DNA from: CAWBRT01 sp049519595
GTDB lineage: Bacteria; Acidobacteriota; Terriglobia; Terriglobales; Acidobacteriaceae
Direction of reading: 5' to 3'
DNA: 64,000 nt
NCBI GenBank assembly: GCA_049519595.1
Contig: JBEKQP010000001.1
Span: 17,417 to 81,416, forward strand
Shown here one piece after another: positions 33,138-41,282 of the stretch; positions within the stretch are counted from its first letter, which is position 1; each line of letters starts with the position of its first letter. The notes beneath the pieces were generated by a model that saw nothing but the letters and a program-made list of their open reading frames with translations, was not told where the DNA came from and did not search any database. The position numbers were made by a program, and so were the translations under genes.

Positions 33138-34226
33138 TTGCATCCTGTCCAGGCGAAAAGGGTGAAAGTATTGGCAGCGATTCAATCGCAGCGGTGGTCT
33201 CTGGGTGAGGAGCTATGGCACTCGTTCGGCGGTCATCGCATGCGGTATCTGCGGCTTACACCCCAGCAAGCCAGCAGGATTCCAGCCCAGCGCTTCAAAA
33301 GCCAAAGCGCCGGGGACCCCAGGCTTGCCTGGGATCCGGGGCTGGGGCCGTGCCTTCATTCTTCGCTTTCACCGTTGGTTCTGATTCATGGACTTTTGGG
33401 CTATTCGTTTTCCTGGCGCCACAATCTTGAAGCTTTGGCGCATGCGCGTGAGGTATACGCGGTTGATCTGCTCGGCATCGGTTACTCGGACCGCCTGCGT
33501 CCAGGCACTGTGGACTTCGGTTTGCACGCGACGGCCGTGCGCATGCTCGAATGGCTTAAGGCGCTTGGGCTGAGAAATGTGGATCTGCTGGGCACATCGC
33601 ACGGAGGCGCCGTGGCGATGATGATGGCCGCGCTGGAGCGCGAGCAGCAGGGTAGCGGCATGGCTGTTGGAAAGCTTGTGCTGGCCGCGCCGGCGAATCC
33701 GTGGTCGCACTTGGGAGCAATGCGTCTTGCTTTTTTGGGTTCCAACGTCGGACGGTGGACGGCCGGAGTGGCGACGCGGACCTTTGAGAGGCAGCTTCGG
33801 GCCGTACGCTCGCTGGGGCTGAGGCGCATGTACGGCGATGCAACGAAAATCACGCTCGATACCCTGGATGGCTATGGCCGGATGATGGATTTGCCGGGGA
33901 CGATCGAATATGCGCTGGAGATCGTGGGCTCGTGGAAACAAGACATGCGCGAGCTGAAATCGCGAGTTGATGCTCTGGCCAATGTGCCCACTTTGCTGCT
34001 GTGGGGTAGCCTGGATGGCGCTGTTGCCCCGGAAAGCGCTTGCGTACTGGCGGCCAATCTGAAGAATGCGCGGTTGATCGTCATGAACGGCATCGGCCAT
34101 ATGCCTTATGAGGAGGCACCGGAGCAGTTCAACAGTCTGGTGCTGGATTTTCTTGATTGTGGTGATTCTCTTGCCGAACAGGGTGAACGTTCGAGTTCGC
34201 CGGATTCGGGCGATCTGCTAATGTAG
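33138..34226 (+). CDS. Alpha/beta hydrolase
   Basis: Alpha/beta-hydrolase fold protein of up to 362 residues. Seen are the oxyanion strand LVLIHGLLGYSFSW, AVDLLGIGYSDR, the nucleophile elbow GTSHGGA (Ser), the acid region LLWGSLDGAVAPE and the catalytic His in GIGHMPYEE. Substrate unknown (ester, epoxide or haloalkane types share this pattern). Residues about 50-78 look like an insert encoded by a palindrome-rich stretch at 33300-33345. Start uncertain: TTG 33138, GTG 33162 and TTG 33171 are all possible. DedA and DUF58 genes follow in the same direction with gaps of about 50 nt. Confidence 0.82.
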   Translation: MHPVQAKRVKVLAAIQSQRWSLGEELWHSFGGHRMRYLRLTPQQASRIPAQRFKSQSAGDPRLAWDPGLGPCLHSSLSPLVLIHGLLGYSFSWRHNLEALAHAREVYAVDLLGIGYSDRLRPGTVDFGLHATAVRMLEWLKALGLRNVDLLGTSHGGAVAMMMAALEREQQGSGMAVGKLVLAAPANPWSHLGAMRLAFLGSNVGRWTAGVATRTFERQLRAVRSLGLRRMYGDATKITLDTLDGYGRMMDLPGTIEYALEIVGSWKQDMRELKSRVDALANVPTLLLWGSLDGAVAPESACVLAANLKNARLIVMNGIGHMPYEEAPEQFNSLVLDFLDCGDSLAEQGERSSSPDSGDLLM

Positions 34227-34278
34227 GGAGTTCACCCGACACACGAAATTCCGATTGACGAACGCGCGGAGTTTTGCG

Positions 34279-35022
34279 GTGATACTTGATTGGGCTCACC
34301 AAGCCCAGGCGGCGGTGCGCTTGCACGGATTAGGCAGTCACATTTTCGAGATTCTCCGCGGGTACTTTGCCGCCTACGGATACTGGACGTTGTTTTTCGC
34401 CCTGTTGCTCGAAAATGCCGGTCTTCCGTTGCCGGGCGAAACGATACTGCTGTTTGCAAGTTTTCTTGCTTTTTCTGAGCAGCAGCTCCAGTTGCCGTGG
34501 ATCATTCTGGCCGGAACTTTAGCCGCAACCATTGGCGACAACCTAGGCTACTCGATTGGACGGCGGGGCGGGCGTCTTTTGCTTGACCGCTATCTGCATG
34601 TGCTTCGGATTCGCCGGCAAACCATCGAGCACGGTATCAAGAAGGGTGAAGAATTGTTCCGGCGGCATGGCGATCTGACCATCTTCTTTGCCCGCTTCAT
34701 TTTTGGAATGCGCATTATTGCCGGGCCGCTGGCCGGCATCTTGAGGATGCCGTGGGGCAAGTTCGTGCTGTTTAACTTTCTTGGCGCCGTTACATGGGTT
34801 ACTGTTATCGCAGTTGCAGGCTATCAGTTCGGGGAGCACTGGACAGAGCTCATCAAGATGATGGGCAGGGTGCATCTGGCGATTACAGTGCTCGCGGGAT
34901 ATGTCGCTTTGTTGATGTGGCGCCGCTACCGAGCCGCACGGCAAAAAACGAAGGGCGTCGCTGGCGAAAGTGTCGAGAAGCAATCGGGGGAGGAGATTGA
35001 GACTGGCTCGCGTCCGCGATGA
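34279..35022 (+). CDS. DedA family membrane protein
   Basis: SNARE-associated/DedA-type inner-membrane protein, about 247 residues. ENAGLPLPGETILLFASFLA, GDNLGYSIGRRGGR and the FFARFIFGMRIIAGPLAGILRMPWGKF segment are diagnostic; the last carries the conserved Arg needed for function in E. coli DedA proteins. Members act as lipid (undecaprenyl-phosphate or phospholipid) transporters or in proton-dependent membrane homeostasis. The GTG at 34279 is chosen because GGAG sits eight bases upstream; the frame is open 24 nt further. Likely co-transcribed with the hydrolase before it. Confidence 0.9.
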   Translation: MILDWAHQAQAAVRLHGLGSHIFEILRGYFAAYGYWTLFFALLLENAGLPLPGETILLFASFLAFSEQQLQLPWIILAGTLAATIGDNLGYSIGRRGGRLLLDRYLHVLRIRRQTIEHGIKKGEELFRRHGDLTIFFARFIFGMRIIAGPLAGILRMPWGKFVLFNFLGAVTWVTVIAVAGYQFGEHWTELIKMMGRVHLAITVLAGYVALLMWRRYRAARQKTKGVAGESVEKQSGEEIETGSRPR

Positions 35023-35071
35023 TCGGCGCGGATGCGGGCGGGGAACGCCTCGAACCAGTTCTTACAGGTGA

Positions 35072-36439
35072 ATGCAATCATTCAGCGTACATAGAGAAAC
35101 GATTATCCGCTCGGTGATCGCGGTGTTTGGACTCGCCATGGCGTTTGCGGCGGCGGTCCTTTCGTCGGCGGCCCGCGAGACGGGAAACCTGGTGGCTACA
35201 GCTGTTCTCGCCTCTGCTGCACTGCTGCTCTCAGCCGTGGTTGCCATTGCCACCGTGCCTTACCTGACAAAGCGCATTGTTGCCGAACGCGTGCGTGATG
35301 CGCTCGATTACCAGATCACGAAAGAGGGGATGGTCTATCTCGGCTTTGTGCTGGTGATTGCCATTGCGGCCCTGAACACCGGGAACAATCTGCTGTTCCT
35401 GATCGTGTCCGCGCTGTTGGCCGCAATTGCGGTCAGCGGAGCGGCTTCGGCCGCGGAACTGCGCGCCCTCGACCTGACGGCCAATTTCCCCGAACATGCA
35501 TTTGCGAAGAAGGCGTGTCCGGCCCACATCACGGTCAGGAACCACAGCCGCTGGTTGCCCGCATTATCCATCGCCGTCGTCTCGCCTCGCCAAAAAGGGT
35601 CCAAGACGGTCTGGCATTGGCAGCCAACCAAGTTTGAGTTTCCCAAACCCTCCACTGGACGCCAGCCGTGGCTGCGCTTGCGAGATTTGAAGCTGGAACG
35701 CACTCAGAAAATTGAGCCGCCTTCCATTCTGCGGCAACCGATGTACTTTCCCTACATCGGCCCGAGAGGCTCGGCCGGAGCTGAGTTAGCGCTGTTCTTT
35801 GACCGCCGCGGACGGTATGTGCAGAACGCGTTCGGCATTTCGACTCGATTTCCTTTTTCGTTTCTGCTTAAGACTCGCAAGGTGGTTCTGAACCGCGAGT
35901 TGATCGTTTATCCAAAGGTCGAACAGACTGAAGAATTTTATGAGATGTTGCCGCTGATTACAGGAGAGTTTGAGAACCACATCCGGGGCCGCGGGCACGA
36001 CCTCTATCGCATTCGTGATTACGAACCGGAGGACTCAGCCCGCCATGTGGATTGGAAATCGAGCGCAAAAACGGGTGTTCTGAAGATTCGAGAATTTGCC
36101 AGGGAAGATGAGCACCGGCTTCGAATCGTATTCGACAACGCCTCTCCCGGAATGGCTTCGGCTGAGCGCTATGAACGCGGCGTGAGCCTGTGCGCTTCGC
36201 TTGCCTTCTACCTGGCGGAGCAGAGCGCGTCGCTGACCTTTGCGGCACAAAGTCTTGGCGAGCCCACGCTTTGGGGCTTTTTACATCATTTGGCGCTGGT
36301 TGAGCCCGCAGCCGATCCTTCGATCCTCGATTCGCTACCGCTTGGGGCCGACTTCAACCTGGTACTCACCTGGAGACCACGCGGGACGGTAGTCACTTCA
36401 GTGTGGCAGTCCTCCTATGTGGTGTTTCTCAATTCATAA
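35072..36439 (+). CDS. DUF58 domain protein
   Basis: A 455-residue protein with two or three N-terminal membrane helices (about 12-55 and 88-128) and a C-terminal DUF58 domain. The diagnostic motif GRGHDLYRIRDYEPEDSARHVDWK lies near residues 300-325, followed by a von Willebrand A-like region (LRIVFDNAS). In many bacteria DUF58 proteins form a module with MoxR AAA ATPases and transglutaminase proteins. Neither is next to it here, and the neighbours are a DedA gene and a CBS-domain gene. Function unknown, envelope-associated. Confidence 0.88.
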   Translation: MQSFSVHRETIIRSVIAVFGLAMAFAAAVLSSAARETGNLVATAVLASAALLLSAVVAIATVPYLTKRIVAERVRDALDYQITKEGMVYLGFVLVIAIAALNTGNNLLFLIVSALLAAIAVSGAASAAELRALDLTANFPEHAFAKKACPAHITVRNHSRWLPALSIAVVSPRQKGSKTVWHWQPTKFEFPKPSTGRQPWLRLRDLKLERTQKIEPPSILRQPMYFPYIGPRGSAGAELALFFDRRGRYVQNAFGISTRFPFSFLLKTRKVVLNRELIVYPKVEQTEEFYEMLPLITGEFENHIRGRGHDLYRIRDYEPEDSARHVDWKSSAKTGVLKIREFAREDEHRLRIVFDNASPGMASAERYERGVSLCASLAFYLAEQSASLTFAAQSLGEPTLWGFLHHLALVEPAADPSILDSLPLGADFNLVLTWRPRGTVVTSVWQSSYVVFLNS

Positions 36440-36584
36440 AAAATTTCGAAAAATTTAGTTGTGATCCAGAGCCGGATTGCGACATATACTGTGCCTCTTC
36501 AGGCTGCGTGGGGCAGCCACACACAATCAGCTATTTGTGATTTGCGTTTGAGATGGGCGCAGCAGCGTTCACGGAGGCCGTTCC

Positions 36585-37010
36585 ATGAGCACCATTCGTG
36601 ATCTGATTCAAGGTCGCAAAGTCCACAGCTTGCAGGCAACCGAGTCCGTCATGAGCGCCGCGCTCTACATGACACAGTGCAATATCGGCGCCATCCCGGT
36701 AATGGACGGGGAGCGATTGGCCGGCGTGTTCTCCGAGCGTGACATCCTGATGCGGGTGGTGGCCGCAAAGCGCAGCCCGGAGACGACGCTTTTGCATGAA
36801 GTGATGACCACGGAGCCGTTCATCGTCGGCCCCGATGACCCGGTCGAGCGCTGCATGATCGCCATGAAGCAGCATGGCTTCCGCCACCTTCCCGTATGTG
36901 AAGGCGAAAGACTCGTGGGTTTCATCTCGCTGCGAGATTTGCTGCTGCACGATCTGGACGAAAAAGAAGTGGACCTTCGGATGATGCGCGCTTATCTCAA
37001 TGCGAGTTGA
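36585..37010 (+). CDS. Twin CBS-domain protein
   Basis: A 141-residue protein made only of a CBS-domain pair (Bateman module): about 8-65 (AALYMTQCNIGAIPVMDGERLAGVFSERD) and 72-130 (FRHLPVCEGERLVGFISLRDLL). Such modules bind adenosine nucleotides or related ligands and regulate a partner protein. Cytosolic, with no enzyme domain attached. GGAGG lies seven bases upstream of the ATG. A gap of about 145 nt separates it from the DUF58 gene, with tatact at 36485 as a possible -10 box, so it may be transcribed independently. Confidence 0.88.
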   Translation: MSTIRDLIQGRKVHSLQATESVMSAALYMTQCNIGAIPVMDGERLAGVFSERDILMRVVAAKRSPETTLLHEVMTTEPFIVGPDDPVERCMIAMKQHGFRHLPVCEGERLVGFISLRDLLLHDLDEKEVDLRMMRAYLNAS

Positions 37011-37262
37011 AAGCTAGACTTCTGGCTGGGTACGAATCTCGAAAGCGCACATCATATCCAATTGTCATGGCGAGCGAAGTCGAGCCACCTTTTGTTCCTG
37101 CCGCCGAAAACATAGGGTGGCTCCGCGCCGCGCCTGAATAGCTTTTTGCTGATCGAGTGCAATGTGCGGGTAAGCAGCATCGCTGCTCCGGCCACAGGCG
37201 TTCGGCGCTTTGGTCACCATGACATTCCCTGACAATTCTTGAAGGCATCAATAAGGGACTGC

Positions 37263-37739
37263 CTATTCGCGGGATTTCAACTTCAATGAGCCGATCACTT
37301 GGGCTCCGGTTCGAGCTTCTCTCGAAACCAGAGGCGCGCTGGTGTTGCAGGTTGCCAGCAGCAGCGTCTTTCCATTGCTGAGAAACGTGACGAGCCAGTG
37401 GTCGCCTTCAGGGTCACGAAATCTTGCACACGCTTTTTGCCGGGTTCCTTTCTCTGGCTTGCCGCGTCCAACGCTGGGCGCTGTCTGCATAAACCTTTTG
37501 AGAAAGTCGCGCGCATCGAGTGCCCCGGTTGTTTTGTCCTGCTTGAAAGCAGTCACGATCACCGATGTAGTTTCCGAGGGAGCTTCAATCTCGAGATCGT
37601 CGTTGGTTTGCCGCAGCGTCCAGAACGGAGGTACGGCGATGCTGACGTGTCCTCGGGGAACGGTGTAGATTCCAGGCTTGCTTTGACCATTACGGCTGTG
37701 CTTGGCGATCTTTTTGGAAGTTTTTTTCGATGTTGCCAT
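37263..37739 (-). CDS. Conserved hypothetical protein with basic N-terminus
   Basis: A 158-residue soluble protein. A Lys/Ser-rich tail (ATSKKTSKKIAKHSRNGQ) precedes a compact alpha/beta domain with HVSIAVPPFWTLRQTNDDLEIE and SVIVTAFKQ. I do not recognise a family. The ATG at 37739 follows GAGGA by five bases and is preferred to an upstream start. It lies 135 nt downstream of the DUF255 thioredoxin-like gene in the same orientation and may be part of its transcript. Confidence 0.65.
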   Translation of the reverse strand: MATSKKTSKKIAKHSRNGQSKPGIYTVPRGHVSIAVPPFWTLRQTNDDLEIEAPSETTSVIVTAFKQDKTTGALDARDFLKRFMQTAPSVGRGKPEKGTRQKACARFRDPEGDHWLVTFLSNGKTLLLATCNTSAPLVSREARTGAQVIGSLKLKSRE

Positions 37740-37873
37740 GGGGTCCTCGTGATTCAACTTGGGAAAGAATCTGGGCTGCGCCGGCGTAGTGTTTTCCCAG
37801 AAGTTCTACAGAATGAACTTATCGGAGCCATATTAGCGTCATGCGCCCAGTCCTACGCGTGGACATGGGGAAT

Positions 37874-40063
37874 TCACTTCTGTCGAATGGAGCCATAGAT
37901 CAATCGCGTAAGCTCTTCTGGATCGCTGACCGGAGGTTGACAGGTGAAGCCGCTGCACACGATCGCCACGGCCCGTCCCTTTGCCAAGTCAGCCAGATGC
38001 GGCACGGAATCGGCGAGAGCTGGCGGAAGATAGGCGGCAACGGCTTCCTCCTCAGTGACGTGAATGAGCGTCTTGTTGACCGCAAACGGTCTGGCTGCAG
38101 CGGCATGCAGGGCATCGGGCGCAGGCCCGTCGCCTACCAGCACGACCTGCGTGTAGGGGCGCGCCAGCCAGATCGCGGCAAGGCCATAGGTGCCGGCATA
38201 AATGCCGAACTGCTCGGCCACGCCGGCGAATATCTCCAGCGTTTTCGTCGCGAGTTCACGGTAATGATTCTCGTTGGTCAGTGAGTAAAGCCGGAGCATC
38301 ACAATCGCGGCGGCGGAATCCCCGGCCGGAGTTGGCGAATCCTGAAATGGCTTGCGTCGGGCGGTGAGTGCGCCGATAGCGGTCGCGTTGCTGTCGCTGG
38401 CCGTATCGAAGAAGCCGCCATCCTGCTGGTCGTAGAAATGAGCAACCATAAAGTCGGCGATCGATTTACCAAAGCGGAAATAGCTGAGGTCAGCGGTGCT
38501 TTCATACGCCTCGAAGCAGGCGAGTGCGGTGAAGGCGTAGTCGTCGAGCAGACCCGCAACCGGACGCCTCCGAGCGCCGGTGGGCTCCGCGCCAGGAGCA
38601 TTGTCAGACCTCTCGGCCGGGGAGCCCTGCTCGGAGTAGGCGATCACGTGAAGCAAGCCGCGCTCGGGGTTCCACGCTTCACTCAGTATGCGGTCCAGAG
38701 AGCGCAGGGCGAAGCTACGCGCTTCCGTCATGCCGGTTTCAGGACCAAGCACCCTCGCCGCCTGCAAATAAGCGGAAATGCAGAGCGCGTTCCAGCTTAC
38801 GTAGACAGTCTTGTCAATGTAGGGAATGGGACGGCGAAGGCGAGCTGCGTACATTTTCTTTTTTGCCGAGTTGATCAGCGCATCGATCTGTTGGCGCGAA
38901 CGGCCGGTGCGGGATGCAATCTCCTCGGCCTGGGTCTTTACCCAAAGTACATTCTTGGCGTGGTTGTGGTGCATCTCGCCAACTTCTTCAATGTCATAGT
39001 GGAGGCTGGCAACTTCAAATTCGTCGTCATCGAGAATCGCGCGCGCCTCGTCACGGGTCCATGTGAAGTGATCGCCATCGTCATCCATGTCGATGTCGGC
39101 ATCTTGCGAAGCATAAAATCCGCCGCGTTCACGGTCGCTCAGGCACTCATCCATCCAGCGCATGATGTCGCGGGCAACGCTGGCGAAGAACAGATTGCCT
39201 GTCGCCTGATAGCCATGGACGTAATTCTTCAGCAGCTCCGAATTGTCATAGGCCATCTTCTCGAAATGTGGAACGCACCAGCGCTCATCGACCGAATAGC
39301 GATGAAAGCCGCCCGCAAGCTGATCGTAGACGCCGCCGCGCGCCATCTTTTCCAGCGTTGTCGTAACGACGGTTCCTACTTGCTCTTCTCCGGTGCGTAC
39401 ATACCAGTCGATGAGCAAATCGAGCGCGGACGGATGAGGAAACTTAGGAGCAGCGCCGAAGCCGCCATTTTGTTTATCAAAAATGCCGAGCCCGGACTGT
39501 ACCATCTGCTCGACAATGCGCGGCGAAAATGCGCCTGAACGTCCCAACAGGCCCTCGGCGTGAGAGAGTGCGTGCATGAGTTTGCCGGCTTCCTCTTCCA
39601 CGTCGTTGCGGCGCTCGCGAAAAGCCTCGGCAATGGCCAGCAGAATCTTGCGGAAGCTCGGACGGCCCATGGCATCCTGAGGAGGGAAGTAGGTTCCGCC
39701 GTAGAAAGGCTTGCCCTCGGGCGTCAGGAATGCCGTTAGCGGCCAGCCGCCCTGTCCGCTGATGGCCGCCACCGCCGTCTGGTAGCGTGAATCCACGTCG
39801 GGGCGCTCGTCGCGATCAACCTTAACCGGCACGAAGTGCGTGTTGATGATCTCGGCCACCTCGGGCGACTCATAGGATTCGCGATCCATGACGTGGCACC
39901 AGTGGCACCAGACAGCCCCTATGTCGAGCAGGATGGGCTTGTTTTCGCGCTGCGCTTCGGCAAAGGCTTCGTCGCTCCACTCCCGCCAGCGTACGGGCTG
40001 ATGCATGGCGGAGCGAAGGTAGGGAGAAGATGACTGCGCCAACAGATTTTGGCTCGTGCTCAT
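37874..40063 (-). CDS. DUF255 thioredoxin-like protein (YyaL/SPATA20 family)
   Basis: A 729-residue protein. Residues about 5-170 form a thioredoxin-like DUF255 domain with the redox motif C53-HW-C56 in GAVWCHWCHVMD, then GQGGWPLTAFLTPEGKPFYGGTYFP. The rest is a (alpha/alpha)6-barrel-like domain resembling glycoside-processing or N-acylglucosamine-epimerase folds (GGGVYDQL-like, RWCVPHFEKMAYDN). The family is widespread from bacteria to man (SPATA20, YyaL), with a poorly defined role in redox or carbohydrate-related processing. No signal peptide. Start ATG; single or first gene of a short leftward unit. Confidence 0.92.
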   Translation of the reverse strand: MSTSQNLLAQSSSPYLRSAMHQPVRWREWSDEAFAEAQRENKPILLDIGAVWCHWCHVMDRESYESPEVAEIINTHFVPVKVDRDERPDVDSRYQTAVAAISGQGGWPLTAFLTPEGKPFYGGTYFPPQDAMGRPSFRKILLAIAEAFRERRNDVEEEAGKLMHALSHAEGLLGRSGAFSPRIVEQMVQSGLGIFDKQNGGFGAAPKFPHPSALDLLIDWYVRTGEEQVGTVVTTTLEKMARGGVYDQLAGGFHRYSVDERWCVPHFEKMAYDNSELLKNYVHGYQATGNLFFASVARDIMRWMDECLSDRERGGFYASQDADIDMDDDGDHFTWTRDEARAILDDDEFEVASLHYDIEEVGEMHHNHAKNVLWVKTQAEEIASRTGRSRQQIDALINSAKKKMYAARLRRPIPYIDKTVYVSWNALCISAYLQAARVLGPETGMTEARSFALRSLDRILSEAWNPERGLLHVIAYSEQGSPAERSDNAPGAEPTGARRRPVAGLLDDYAFTALACFEAYESTADLSYFRFGKSIADFMVAHFYDQQDGGFFDTASDSNATAIGALTARRKPFQDSPTPAGDSAAAIVMLRLYSLTNENHYRELATKTLEIFAGVAEQFGIYAGTYGLAAIWLARPYTQVVLVGDGPAPDALHAAAARPFAVNKTLIHVTEEEAVAAYLPPALADSVPHLADLAKGRAVAIVCSGFTCQPPVSDPEELTRLIYGSIRQK

Positions 40064-40162
40064 GGCAGTTAAAGTGTACCGCTAGAGGGAGGTCCTGTGT
40101 TCAGTTTGAACATATGCGTCCGAGCGTGGCGTGTGCGCCTTTTCGGCCATCCGGACCTGGGC

Positions 40163-41158
40163 TCAGCGCAACAGCTCGTGTGCAATCAGCATGTATCGCT
40201 CTACGGCTTCCAGCAGCTCGCGCTTTTCAAGGTACTCGCGTTCGGTGTGGGCCACCAGAATGTCCCCCGGCCCCAGCAGCACCGGTTCACCCCAGTTCGA
40301 GAGAGCCGGAATGTCAGTGGTGAACGAGGCGGTCATGGTCGGTATCTTGGGAATGGTGCGGAATCGCATGTAGGGAATATCAAGCACGAAATCGACCTGC
40401 GCGCGCTCGCCAACGGCGGCGACGATCTGCTCGCGAAGAGGTTGCGACGGAGTCACCAGGCGAAACAGCAGCTGTGCCTTGGCGAAGTCGGCGATCACGT
40501 TGGTTGCCCGTCCACCCTCGATGATTCCGATATTCATCGTAGTCGGGCCAATCTCCGAATTGGTGGGCAGGGGCAGGGAACGAAGCGCTTGCAGCGCATC
40601 GAGCAGCTTGTCAATGGCGGATGCACCAAGTTCGGGATAGGCCGAGTGAGCCATCTTGCCGCTGGCGACGACTTCCACGCGCAACGCGCCCTTAGCGGCG
40701 AGCGCAATGCGGTTGCCCGTCGGTTCTCCGTTGACCAGGAAGCGTGAGCCGCGCGCGTTCTGGTTGGCAACCTTGGCCCCAAGCGAGTCGCGCTCCTCGC
40801 CCACCAAAAAAAGCAATCCGACACAGGTGCCCTCATGATGCAGGCGCAGCGCGGCCTCAACCTGGGCGGCAAGAATGCCCTTGGCGTCGCACGAACCGCG
40901 TCCGGAAATGCGCGTCGAATCCTCGCTGGAGGGAATGAAAGGTGGCACGCAGTCGGTGTGCGTTGAAAACACCAGGGCGGGCGAGGGATCTTCCGGCCAA
41001 TTGGCAAAGAGGTTGAAACGATTACGCTCGACCGGCATGCGCTCGACCGTCAAGCCCGTGGTGGACAGGTAATCTCCGAGGAACTCAACGACCGCAGCTT
41101 CGTTGCCGGTAGTGCTTTCGATATCGACCAGTTGCCGGGTCAGAGCGACGGGGTCCAT
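40163..41158 (-). CDS. M20 family metallopeptidase (ArgE/DapE/CPG2-like)
   Basis: Zinc-dependent amidohydrolase or dipeptidase of 331 residues. Metal ligands are visible: H67 in VFSTHTD, D91 in GSCDAKG, and E121-E122 in LVGEERDS (base and ligand). A dimerisation domain begins near GALRVEVVASGKMAHSAYPE. It removes an acyl or amino-acid group from a small peptide or N-acyl amino acid; ArgE, DapE and carboxypeptidase-like roles cannot be separated here. I prefer the ATG at 41158 over a TTG 13 codons upstream, because the domain begins right after it. Separate transcript from hppA; repeat units lie between them. Confidence 0.87.
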   Translation of the reverse strand: MDPVALTRQLVDIESTTGNEAAVVEFLGDYLSTTGLTVERMPVERNRFNLFANWPEDPSPALVFSTHTDCVPPFIPSSEDSTRISGRGSCDAKGILAAQVEAALRLHHEGTCVGLLFLVGEERDSLGAKVANQNARGSRFLVNGEPTGNRIALAAKGALRVEVVASGKMAHSAYPELGASAIDKLLDALQALRSLPLPTNSEIGPTTMNIGIIEGGRATNVIADFAKAQLLFRLVTPSQPLREQIVAAVGERAQVDFVLDIPYMRFRTIPKIPTMTASFTTDIPALSNWGEPVLLGPGDILVAHTEREYLEKRELLEAVERYMLIAHELLR

Positions 41159-41218
41159 GGGGGAGAGAATACCAGAAGGGAATGTTTCGAGTTTCAAGTT
41201 TCAAGTTTCAAGAAAATA

Positions 41219-41250
41219 CCCCACGTTAGCCAAAAGCGGCGAACGTGGGG
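41219..41250. repeat. Dispersed inverted repeat, family B
   Basis: Perfect 9-bp arms ccccacgtt and aacgtgggg around a 14-nt loop, preceded by three tandem tttcaag units. It lies 33 nt beyond the stop codon of the pyrophosphatase gene, where a terminator would be expected. Confidence 0.7.
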
Positions 41251-41282
41251 CACCATCGAACTTACTATTTATACGAACAGCT

